From positions 1 through 6,323 of the forward strand of contig CAZIBB010000043.1 of assembly GCA_964537075.1 (NCBI GenBank): a stretch of DNA of 6,323 nucleotides, written 5' to 3'. How positions within the stretch are numbered: the stretch's first letter is position 1; every line of letters starts with the position of its first letter. The stretch comes from CAYTED01 sp964537075. Its GTDB lineage: Bacteria > Patescibacteriota > Minisyncoccia > Moranbacterales > UBA1568. This document shows positions 1 through 5,002 of the stretch, piece by piece. A model generated the notes under the pieces. That model ran no database searches, was not told the DNA's origin, and worked only from the letters and a program-made list of their open reading frames with translations. The translations under genes and the position numbers were made by a program.

Positions 1-1
1 T

Positions 2-1258
2 GGAAAATTTCAGGGAACGGTAGATAGTTTATTACAATCAAAAGCTTTTCTTGCAGAAAGTATTTTTGGTACGTTGATTCAGGATTCCCTTGAAGATGAA
101 ACCTTTCTCGCGGCTCGACTGCAACAATTAAAAAAAGAGAATGGTGATGTATCCGCTATCGCTGTACTGACGAGATCCGAAGAGGAGAAACAATTTCAAG
201 TCGTCGCTTCGACCGATATCGAGGATGTTGGAGCGAAACTTTCTTTTCGGGATTCTGCGAGTTATCCTTTCAGGCGTACATGGAGCGATGAGAACGCTAC
301 GGGGTATATTACCAACAAAGACGGTGAACGATATTGGAATGTCGTGAAAGCAATCGATCAGGATGACGGCAACAGGATTGGGTTGGTTCTGTTCCAACTT
401 TCCCTGAAGGATCATGACCTCTTCGTGCAGGACGCGATGAGGCAGGTGTATGGAGTGGCCTTGGTATCGCTTGTATTTGTCTTGGGACTTATCGGTATCC
501 ATGTGCGTCTCTATGGATTTGCCATCAAGGCGACCAAACTCGAAGAAGTAGATAGGATGAAGGACGACTTCATTTCCATGGCGAGTCATGAATTACGGAG
601 TCCGCTCACGGTACTCCGGGGATATATTGATATTCTGAAAACCGAATTTTTGAAAAAAATACCTGAGGCCGAATCAGTCGAAGAGCGGAGATACCTGGAT
701 AATATGGAGGAATCTGTGACTCGATTGAACAATCTCGTCGAAGATATTCTCAATGTTTCCCGATTGGAGCAAAACCGTCTGCCGATTACCATTGAAAACA
801 TTGATTTGAGTCCTCTCCTCTCGAAGTTCGTGTCGCAATTTTCGCTTGAAGCTGAGCAGCATGGTCTGAAACTCTCATATGATGAGGTGAGACTGCCACA
901 GGTTCGGGCTGATGCGGAGCGCGTAACGCAGATCATTGTCAATATGCTTTCAAATGCGATCAAATATACGCCGAAAGGGAGCGTCACTGTTTTGACCAAG
1001 GAAACAGATGATGAGATACTAGTGACAGTCGCCGATACCGGCCTCGGGATTTCCGCTGAGGGGATGAAGAATCTGTTCAGTAAGTTTTATCGGGTAAAAA
1101 CCGATCAGACTTCGAAAATATCCGGAACCGGACTCGGTCTGTGGATTTCTCGGGAGATAGCACGGAAAATGGGCGGGGATATAACCGTAGAGAGCATTGA
1201 AGGGGTTGGGTCACATTTCACACTCCACTTGAAGAAATCAGCAAAATTTTCAAATTGA
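2..1258 (+). CDS. Sensor histidine kinase, 5'-partial
   Basis: Membrane sensor kinase of a two-component system. It should autophosphorylate on a conserved His and pass the phosphate to a response regulator, which is not in this window. The frame has no stop back to base 2, so the true start lies upstream; the TTG at 74 is only the first in-frame start-like codon. Counting from base 2 there are 418 visible residues. Residues about 25-140 form a probable extracytoplasmic sensor of mixed alpha/beta type, possibly Cache/PDC-like (inference). About 149-168 is a hydrophobic span. No HAMP domain is evident before the HisKA H-box SHELRSPL with phospho-acceptor His196 (bases 587-589). The HATPase_c domain shows the N-box NMLSNAIKYTP (about 314), G1 DTGLGIS (345), F-box FSKFYR and G2 GTGLGLWI (375). 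All catalytic motifs look intact. The last codons (AKFSN, TGA) are made by the left arm of an inverted repeat. The natural signal is unknown. Confidence 0.93.
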   Translation, partial: GKFQGTVDSLLQSKAFLAESIFGTLIQDSLEDETFLAARLQQLKKENGDVSAIAVLTRSEEEKQFQVVASTDIEDVGAKLSFRDSASYPFRRTWSDENATGYITNKDGERYWNVVKAIDQDDGNRIGLVLFQLSLKDHDLFVQDAMRQVYGVALVSLVFVLGLIGIHVRLYGFAIKATKLEEVDRMKDDFISMASHELRSPLTVLRGYIDILKTEFLKKIPEAESVEERRYLDNMEESVTRLNNLVEDILNVSRLEQNRLPITIENIDLSPLLSKFVSQFSLEAEQHGLKLSYDEVRLPQVRADAERVTQIIVNMLSNAIKYTPKGSVTVLTKETDDEILVTVADTGLGISAEGMKNLFSKFYRVKTDQTSKISGTGLGLWISREIARKMGGDITVESIEGVGSHFTLHLKKSAKFSN

Positions 1259-1368
1259 GCGCATTTCTTCGTTCCCATCTCCGGTGCTCGACACCGTACT
1301 TTCATCAGTACGGCTTACTCTGCTCCTCGATGGCGCCTCGAACTGCATCTTAATTTGAAAATTTCACA
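1241..1368. repeat. Structured inverted-repeat element, copy A
   Basis: This fills the kinase/hydrolase spacer. The outer arms AAATTTTCAAATT (1244-1256) and AATTTGAAAATTT (1352-1364) are perfectly complementary over 13 bp. The stem continues inward by a G.T pair, two more pairs and, after a bulge, GCA/TGC. Inside is a second perfect hairpin, CCGTACT (1294-1300) / AGTACGG (1307-1313) with a 6-nt loop. Read on the minus strand, the core carries blocks also found in the element at 3694-3819: GTTCGAGGCGC, then GGAG, CGTACT, TGA..., TACGGTG, and AACG-GAA near the far arm. The left arm overlaps the kinase stop codon. There is no T-tract, so a simple intrinsic terminator is unlikely. No coding potential is seen. 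Confidence 0.75.
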
Positions 1369-1379
1369 GCCGAATTATT

Positions 1380-2075
1380 ATGAAAAAAAACAAGATTGCC
1401 ATTTTCGACATCGATGGGACGATTTTCAGGAAGAATCTTCACTATGAGCTGATTGTGGAACTTGCCTGGATGAAGGTGTTTCCAAGAGAGGTGTTGCAAT
1501 CATTGCGTGAGGTGTATACGAACTGGATCGAGCATATCGGTACCTATGAGGACTATCGGCATGCCCTCGTCAATCTGTATTCAGAGCATATCAAGGGGTG
1601 TTCGGAAGAGGATGTGATCAAGGCGGCGCGTTCTGTCGTTCCTTTTCATGAGAGACGGACATATATTTTCGCTGAAGATCTCATCAAGCGCTTTCGGAGA
1701 GAAGGATATCATCTGATCGCCATTTCCGGTTCACCGATCGAGATCGTGAAAGAATATAATGAGAGTTATTTGAAATTCGATCAGGTATTCGGGAGCGTGT
1801 ACGAAAAAGATGCCAATGGAATGCATACCGGTGCGGCGGAATTCGAGCCTTCGATAAACAAGGGAGAAATCGTGAAGCAATACATCTTCGATCATGAATT
1901 GACGCTCGTCGATTCGTACGGTATCGGTGATACGGAGTCAGACATCAGCTTTCTCAAATTGGTGACTCATCCGATCGCATTCAATCCGAATCAGAACCTG
2001 AAGAAGGCGGCCGAGGAGGCCGGGTGGCGGATCGTTGTCGAGAAAAAGGATGTCATCTATGAGATAAACAAGTAG
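1380..2075 (+). CDS. HAD superfamily hydrolase, SerB-like (subfamily IB)
   Basis: Predicted cytosolic Mg-dependent phosphatase of 231 residues. HAD motifs are in order: motif I FDIDGTI with nucleophile Asp10 and acid/base Asp12; motif II IAISGSP with Ser116; motif III Lys161 in NKGEIVKQY; motif IV GIGDTESD with Asp184 and Asp188. The helical stretch between motif I and motif II (about 18-100) is the C1 cap position, typical of subfamily IB phosphoserine-phosphatase-like enzymes. In that family the substrate may be phosphoserine or another small phosphomonoester; the sequence does not decide, and no serine-pathway gene lies nearby, so serB is not assigned. The start is ATG at 1380, with no Shine-Dalgarno motif. 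It is preceded by repeat copy A and followed by a repeat-rich spacer, so co-transcription with the kinase is possible but not shown. Confidence 0.9.
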   Translation: MKKNKIAIFDIDGTIFRKNLHYELIVELAWMKVFPREVLQSLREVYTNWIEHIGTYEDYRHALVNLYSEHIKGCSEEDVIKAARSVVPFHERRTYIFAEDLIKRFRREGYHLIAISGSPIEIVKEYNESYLKFDQVFGSVYEKDANGMHTGAAEFEPSINKGEIVKQYIFDHELTLVDSYGIGDTESDISFLKLVTHPIAFNPNQNLKKAAEEAGWRIVVEKKDVIYEINK

Positions 2076-2100
2076 ATGATAGAAGTGAGAAGACAGAGAT

Positions 2101-2184
2101 GAGAAATTTTTTATAACGCCTGCCTGCCGGTAGGCAGGGTCGTTCCATTTTTTGAGAGGTGCGTCCGCTGTAAAATTTTTTCTC
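2101..2184. repeat. Repeat-rich spacer with CCTGCCT palindrome
   Basis: Between the hydrolase and the next gene is a GC-rich hairpin, CCTGCCT (2119-2125) / AGGCAGG (2132-2138), standing out from AT-rich surroundings. I associate this palindrome with intergenic repeats of Parcubacteria (from memory, not checked). It is framed by imperfectly complementary arms, GAGAAATTTTTT (2101-2112) and AAAATTTTTTCTC (2172-2184). Further out the sequence is strongly strand-biased: purine-rich at about 2076-2110 and pyrimidine-rich at about 2181-2245, with partial complementarity. No gene is seen between 2076 and 2253. The hairpin could contribute to termination after the hydrolase gene but has no adjacent T-run. 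Confidence 0.6.
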
Positions 2185-2253
2185 CTTTAGCCTCTAGACC
2201 CTATTTCTTTACCTCTCATGTCTCAACTCTAATCTCTAAACTCTTTTGCAAAT

Positions 2254-2364
2254 ATGGATAGTTTCATCGGAAAAATATTGACGGCGACACTGTGGATATG
2301 GCTCCCGTTCTATGCCTTGATTTTACTTCTCAAGGAAATAGCTGAACGTCAAGGGAAACACTAG
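2254..2364 (+). CDS. Candidate small single-span membrane protein (36 aa)
   Basis: A short frame from ATG 2254 to TAG 2362-2364 encodes 36 residues: a short N-terminus with one Lys, a hydrophobic segment at about residues 8-26 rich in Leu, Ile and Trp with a central Pro, then a charged tail (KEIAERQGKH). It ends 6 nt before the ATG of the VanZ-family gene on the same strand, as expected for a two-gene unit. A hydrophobic helix flanked by charges is unlikely in random spacer DNA, but the frame is short, has no Shine-Dalgarno motif, and resembles no family I recognise. It could instead be the transcribed leader of the downstream gene. Confidence 0.5.
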   Translation: MDSFIGKILTATLWIWLPFYALILLLKEIAERQGKH

Positions 2365-2370
2365 CTTCGT

Positions 2371-2811
2371 ATGTTGTTATCAGGTATCTCAAAAAAGAAG
2401 CTTTGGGGGGTGGGACTGTTTCTCTGGATGGCCGTTATTTTCGCTTTTTCATCAATCCATGGTGTCATTTCACCATATGCATCGCCGCTTTGGTATGTCT
2501 TGGAACGAAAGAGCGCACATATCATCGAATTCTTCATTCTTTCATATATAGCCGCGGCATTCTTTTCAGAGTATGAATTTCTCCGGAAAACCCGGTGGCG
2601 GTCTTTCTTCTTAATTTTCCTGTTCGGAACTCTCTTCGCTTTCTCTGATGAGATCCATCAATTTTTCGTTTTTGGTCGCCAGGCGAAATTTACCGATGTA
2701 CTGATTGATTCGGTGGGAGTGTTCCTTGGAGAAATATTTTTTTTCTTTTGGCAGCAGAAACATCGTAAACCTTTTTTTGCAAGACTTCCGAAAAGAAAAA
2801 CCTCCCACTAA
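2371..2811 (+). CDS. VanZ-family membrane protein
   Basis: A 146-residue integral membrane protein with about four spans (roughly 11-30, 49-66, 77-94, 108-126). Family hallmarks of VanZ-like proteins are present: FSS after the first span (26-28), RKSAHIIEF (46-54), FSDEIHQFFVFGR (91-103) and DVLIDSVG (109-116). In enterococci VanZ is linked to teicoplanin resistance, but small VanZ-like proteins are widespread and mostly of unknown function, so a resistance role should not be assumed. The lysine/arginine-rich C-terminal tail is probably cytosolic. The start is ATG 2371, just after the small frame that ends at 2364. The TAA stop (2809-2811) lies inside the loop of the following terminator. Confidence 0.9.
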   Translation: MLLSGISKKKLWGVGLFLWMAVIFAFSSIHGVISPYASPLWYVLERKSAHIIEFFILSYIAAAFFSEYEFLRKTRWRSFFLIFLFGTLFAFSDEIHQFFVFGRQAKFTDVLIDSVGVFLGEIFFFFWQQKHRKPFFARLPKRKTSH

Positions 2812-2825
2812 CGGGAGGTTTTTTT
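2796..2825. terminator. Bidirectional intrinsic terminator
   Basis: Perfect 11-bp stem AAAAACCTCCC (2796-2806) / GGGAGGTTTTT (2813-2823) with loop ACTAAC, followed by T to 2825 on the plus strand. On the minus strand the same hairpin is also followed by a T-run. It sits between the convergent VanZ gene and the rplT end of the translation operon and should terminate both. The loop contains the VanZ stop codon. Confidence 0.92.
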
Positions 2826-3014
2826 GATACATCCGAAGAGAATATTTATTACCGAGCGAGTGAGTAAGGCTGAAAGTTCCTCGTCTTCACTTTCGTCCGT
2901 CAGCTGACGGAGAGCGACGGTAACACAGGGTAAATACCCTTGCGGCGAGCCTTGGAAGTGAAACAAGTTTTTACTTGTTTCAGTGTCCGGAGCTTGCTTT
3001 GGGGCTAATACCAT
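2826..3014 (-). other. Structured 3' region downstream of rplT
   Basis: About 190 nt between the rplT stop and the shared terminator, with no convincing gene. On the minus strand it would be an unusually long structured 3' UTR. Visible elements are a perfect 10-bp stem, TGAAACAAGT (2959-2968) / ACTTGTTTCA (2973-2982), with a 4-nt loop; AGGGTA (2927-2932) / TACCCT (2935-2940); and a perfect 16-nt palindrome at 2896-2911. The segment 2887-2964 is bordered by related arms (CTTCACTTTC, GGAAGTGAAA) and may be a diverged relative of the elements at 1241-1368 and 3694-3819. A small RNA processed from this 3' end is conceivable but unproven. Confidence 0.5.
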
Positions 3015-3362
3015 TTATTGATTGATCTTTTCGGCAAGCTGTTTGAAGGCAACTGGCTGCTGTACGGCAAGCTCGGAGAGAACTTTCCGATCGAGCTCGA
3101 TATTTTTCACCTTGGTTGTGGCGATGAAGCCGCGATAGGAGAATCCGAGGAGACGGAGGGCATTACCGAGGCGGATGATCCAGAGGCCACGGAAGGTACG
3201 CTTTTTATTGCGACGATCCCGTCTCGCGTATTTTCCGGCCTTGATGAGTGCTTCCTTCGCTGCGACGAAGTTCGTCTTGCGGCGCCAGCGGAAACCGACG
3301 GTCTTTGCTAATACGTTCTTTCTTCGCTTGCTTGCGGCGACGCCGCGTTTTACTCGAGTCAT
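3015..3362 (-). CDS. rplT: 50S ribosomal protein L20
   Basis: Large-subunit protein that binds 23S rRNA early in 50S assembly. It has 115 residues, close to the usual 115-120. Its very basic N-terminal extension (residues 1-58) contains YARRDRRNKKRTFRGLWIIRLGNALR (about 45-70, the L20 signature region). The globular C-terminal part has GFSYRGFI, LDRKVLSELA and AFKQLAEKI. The first residues MTRVKRGV match the family start, which fixes ATG 3360-3362; there is no Shine-Dalgarno motif. It is last in the order infC, rpmI, rplT on the minus strand. L20 autoregulates this operon in E. coli and Bacillus, but no known L20 operator is recognised here. Confidence 0.97.
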   Translation of the reverse strand: MTRVKRGVAASKRRKNVLAKTVGFRWRRKTNFVAAKEALIKAGKYARRDRRNKKRTFRGLWIIRLGNALRLLGFSYRGFIATTKVKNIELDRKVLSELAVQQPVAFKQLAEKINQ

Positions 3363-3370
3363 AAAAATAG

Positions 3371-3470
3371 AATTACGAATTGTGAATTACGAATTGTGAA
3401 TAGGATACCAAGAATTACGTTTTACGAATTTTTTCTTATTCTTGATTCATAATTCTTGATTCCCTATTCA
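3371..3470. repeat. Tandem and inverted repeats in the rpmI-rplT spacer
   Basis: The spacer starts with two exact tandem copies of AATTACGAATTGTG (3371-3384, 3385-3398). It then forms an inverted repeat with arms 3397-3417 and 3450-3470, complementary at 18 of 21 positions. Two of the three mismatches would be G.U pairs on the minus strand, the mRNA sense, giving a long AU-rich hairpin between the L35 and L20 genes. It has no T-tract at its base. It may affect transcript processing or be an inert repeat. Confidence 0.7.
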
Positions 3471-3476
3471 TCTGCT

Positions 3477-3671
3477 TTAAGCGTACGGGAGGGCGCGGAG
3501 GATATTTTTCGAATCCTTCTTCGATGCGAGCGTATCGAGACGCTTGGCGCGGTTCTCACCTCCGGTGGCTCTGGAATTATAGTGGTTCTGTCCGGTAGCG
3601 CGCTTGATGACCTTGCCACCAGCGGAGATTTTCACTTTCTTTGCTACCGATTTCTTGGTTTTCTGCTTCAT
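3477..3671 (-). CDS. rpmI: 50S ribosomal protein L35
   Basis: Small basic large-subunit protein of 64 residues, the normal L35 length. It starts MKQKTKKSVAKKVKISAGGK, followed by VIKRATGQNHYNSRATGGENRAKR and the diagnostic C-terminus ILRALPYA. The first residues correspond to the usual MPKMKT..AAKRFK block, which supports ATG 3669-3671; upstream there is AT-rich sequence with no Shine-Dalgarno motif. It lies between infC and rplT, the conserved order. The spacers on both sides are unusually long for this operon (148 and 114 nt) and both are occupied by inverted-repeat elements. Confidence 0.95.
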   Translation of the reverse strand: MKQKTKKSVAKKVKISAGGKVIKRATGQNHYNSRATGGENRAKRLDTLASKKDSKNILRALPYA

Positions 3672-3693
3672 ACATTTACATTATCGTATTACT

Positions 3694-3819
3694 GAAAATT
3701 TATACATTTGGTGAAATTCAAGGCGCGGAGGAGATGACGACGGAGGCGTACTCCTGAGCTACGGTGACGGCGACATGGAGGCTCCGCAACGCTGAAGTTC
3801 GTCAAATGTATAAGTTTTC
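3694..3819. repeat. Structured inverted-repeat element, copy B
   Basis: Occupies the infC-rpmI spacer up to the base next to the infC stop codon. The arms 3694-3715 and 3798-3819 pair along all 22 positions on plus-strand RNA (19 Watson-Crick, 3 G.U). On the minus strand, the operon mRNA sense, the three wobbles become A.C mismatches. The core reads AAGGCGCGGAGGAG, GGCGTACT, TGAGCTACGGTG, then CGCAACGCTGAAGTTC. Its block order matches the minus strand of the element at 1241-1368, while the AT arms differ in sequence. No open frame or terminator is seen. In E. coli the L20 operator involves this same intergenic position, but no resemblance to that operator is evident. Confidence 0.78.
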
Positions 3820-4368
3820 TTAGAGGGGAGCGATCAGGATGTTAAATCCATTCTGAAATCTCTTGATATCTTCCTCGACTTTATGCGGCGTTACGAGTGT
3901 CGCCATGAAAGCCTGGAGTGATTGTTTTGCCTTCTCCGGCATGGACTTCTCACGACCACGGAGGAGAATCTCGATTTTTACCTTATGCCCCTTGCCGAGA
4001 AATTTCTCAGCCTGTTCCTTTTTGAAAAAGAGATCATGCTTATCGGTGCGCAGCCCGAGGCGGATGCCTTTAGTGTCGACTTTTTTCTGCTTCGTCTTCG
4101 CTTCCTGCTCCTGCTTCGCCTGCTTGTATTGAAGTTTTCCGTAATCGACGATACGACAGACAGGGGGCTTCGCCTGAGGAGAGACTTCGACGAGATCGAG
4201 ACCGGCTTCCTTGGCGATGGCCAATGCTTCCTCGATCGGGAGAGCATCGCGCATTTCTCCATCGGCATCGATAAGCTTCACGATAGGAGCCTGAATCTGC
4301 TCGTTTACGCGGAAGCGTTTCGATGGAGCAGCCTTTGGTTTTGGTCGATGGTGTCTTCGTCTACGCAT
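3820..4368 (-). CDS. infC: Translation initiation factor IF-3
   Basis: Binds the 30S subunit, checks the initiator codon-anticodon pair and prevents premature 50S joining. It has 182 residues, the usual size. The N-terminal domain (about 18-85) includes RVNEQIQAPIVKLIDADGE, the helix IEEALAIAKEAGLDLVEV and PPVCRIVDYGKLQYKQ. A Lys/Gln-rich linker (about 83-98) follows. The C-terminal domain includes KGIRLGLRTDKHDL, EQAEKFLGKGHKVKIEILLRGREK and a final FNILIAPL. A short basic leader (MRRRRHHRPKPK) precedes the conserved start and may bind RNA. The start is ATG 4366-4368, not the rare AUU used for autocontrol in E. coli, and there is no Shine-Dalgarno motif. It is first of the infC-rpmI-rplT cluster, directly downstream of the tmRNA gene. 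Confidence 0.97.
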   Translation of the reverse strand: MRRRRHHRPKPKAAPSKRFRVNEQIQAPIVKLIDADGEMRDALPIEEALAIAKEAGLDLVEVSPQAKPPVCRIVDYGKLQYKQAKQEQEAKTKQKKVDTKGIRLGLRTDKHDLFFKKEQAEKFLGKGHKVKIEILLRGREKSMPEKAKQSLQAFMATLVTPHKVEEDIKRFQNGFNILIAPL

Positions 4369-4374
4369 GGATAT

Positions 4375-4450
4375 GATTTATGATTTACGATTGAAGATGT
4401 ATGCATCGGAGGGGATTTCTTCTTAAATCCAAAATCCAAAATCATAAATC
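4375..4450. repeat. Inverted repeat between tmRNA and infC
   Basis: Perfect 12-bp arms GATTTATGATTT (4375-4386) and AAATCATAAATC (4439-4450) enclose about 52 nt. Inside, the minus strand has a smaller GGATTT/AAATCC hairpin and the repeated unit AAATCC/AAAATCC. On the minus strand it begins 9 nt after the tmRNA discriminator base and ends just before the infC ATG, so it could serve as a processing or separation signal between a stable RNA and an mRNA. There is no T-run, so it does not look like a classical terminator. Confidence 0.65.
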
Positions 4451-4459
4451 TTCCTCATG

Positions 4460-4862
4460 TGGAGTTGATGGGAATTGCACCCATGTCCAGAAATGTTTTT
4501 CCAAAATATTCTACAAGCTTAGGCCGCTTTATTGTAATGAAAGAGGTAAAAAGCGGACAAAATCCTCGTTCATTTGTGTCTTTCGCAATACAGCTTTGAA
4601 GAAGAAAGAAACAGAAATTCTTCGGCCGTCTCGATAATATGACACCAACGCATTCCTATCGAGAATAAGAAGTTTGATGGCCCTCGTCCTAATTACTTAG
4701 GCGAGAACAGAAGCGAAAGATGGTGCAAATGCTTGCGCAAATGCGTTCTTTGCCTTTGTGATGAAGTTTGCATTTATCATCGTGATAGCGAGATTTACGA
4801 CCATGCCATCGAGGTCGGCTTGCATATTTTGAAAGTGCACCCTGTCGAATCTAAACAACCCC
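4460..4862 (-). ncRNA. ssrA: tmRNA (transfer-messenger RNA)
   Basis: Rescues stalled ribosomes with SmpB, acting as an alanine-tRNA mimic and then as an mRNA for a degradation tag. It is 403 nt. The 5' GGGGTTG (4862-4856) pairs with CAACTCC (4467-4461) as a 7-bp acceptor stem; discriminator A is at 4460. CCA is not encoded (CAT follows). GATTCGACAGGG follows the 5' stem as in other tmRNAs. The T arm is at 4468-4484 with loop TGCAATT. Helix 2 pairs 4824-4831 with 4502-4509 and 4818-4822 with 4514-4518. Pseudoknots: PK2 4630-4636/4657-4663 interleaved with 4643-4648/4674-4679; PK3 4576-4584/4604-4612 with 4598-4603/4618-4623; PK4 4524-4530/4550-4556 with 4543-4546/4564-4567. The first PK1 stem is 4798-4802/4813-4817; its partner is unclear. 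A hairpin at 4683-4705 holds the tag stop codon. It is a one-piece tmRNA next to smpB. Confidence 0.96.
4697..4771 (-). other. tmRNA tag-peptide reading frame
   Basis: The likely resume codon is GCA (4771-4769) after ATAAAT, downstream of the PK1 stem. The frame runs 24 codons to TAA (4699-4697), which lies in the helix 5 hairpin as in other tmRNAs. The peptide begins ANFITKAKNA and ends FASVLA, rich in Ala and Phe. The end -VLA differs from the common -ALAA but keeps a small hydrophobic C-terminus suited to ClpXP-like recognition (inference). The tag is longer than the 10-15 residues of many bacteria. The same frame is open upstream from an ATG at 4780-4778, but the GCA is the conventional resume position. 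Confidence 0.8.
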
Positions 4863-4864
4863 AA

Positions 4865-4881
4865 TCATCACGGAGTGATGA
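4865..4881. other. Hairpin just upstream of the tmRNA 5' end
   Basis: TCATCAC (4865-4871) and GTGATGA (4875-4881) form a perfect 7-bp stem with a 3-nt loop, 2 nt outside the mature tmRNA 5' end on the minus strand. If smpB and tmRNA are co-transcribed, this is well placed to guide 5' processing. No clear -10/-35 promoter is seen in front of the tmRNA. Confidence 0.5.
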
Positions 4882-4884
4882 AAG

Positions 4885-5002
4885 TTCCAATCACCAAGCT
4901 CCAATCTCCAAACAAGAATCGATCGCCAAACTCCAATGCCAAAAATTTGGTCTATTGAAATTTGAAATTTATTTGGAAATTGGAACTCGGTTATTGGTGA
5001 TT
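4885..5002. repeat. Long inverted repeat between smpB and tmRNA
   Basis: AATCACCAA (4889-4897) pairs perfectly with TTGGTGATT (4994-5002). Next to it, 4899-4912 pairs with 4972-4985 at 12 of 14 positions, and both mismatches become G.U on the minus strand. The interior repeats a CTCCAAT/CCAAA motif and holds the near-palindrome CCAAAAATTTGG and GAAATTTGAAATTT. The right arm contains the last three smpB codons and its stop. On the minus strand this is a large hairpin between the smpB end and the tmRNA. No T-tract is present. Confidence 0.72.

Noticed and set aside
128..999. Open frames on the minus strand under the histidine kinase
   Set aside because: Antisense to intact kinase motifs; no recognisable domain.
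2808..3014. A 68-codon frame on the minus strand starting ATG immediately after, and in frame with, the rplT stop codon
   Set aside because: Low-complexity composition, no family resemblance; it crosses several hairpins and ends inside the terminator. More likely a structured 3' UTR than a gene or stop-codon readthrough extension.
3672..3819. Known L20 translational operator between infC and rpmI
   Set aside because: The position matches E. coli, but no recognisable L20-binding fold is seen and a related element occurs at an unrelated locus (1241-1368).
3922..4383. Open frame of 153 codons on the plus strand across infC
   Set aside because: Antisense to a clearly recognised IF-3 gene; composition is that of a shadow frame.
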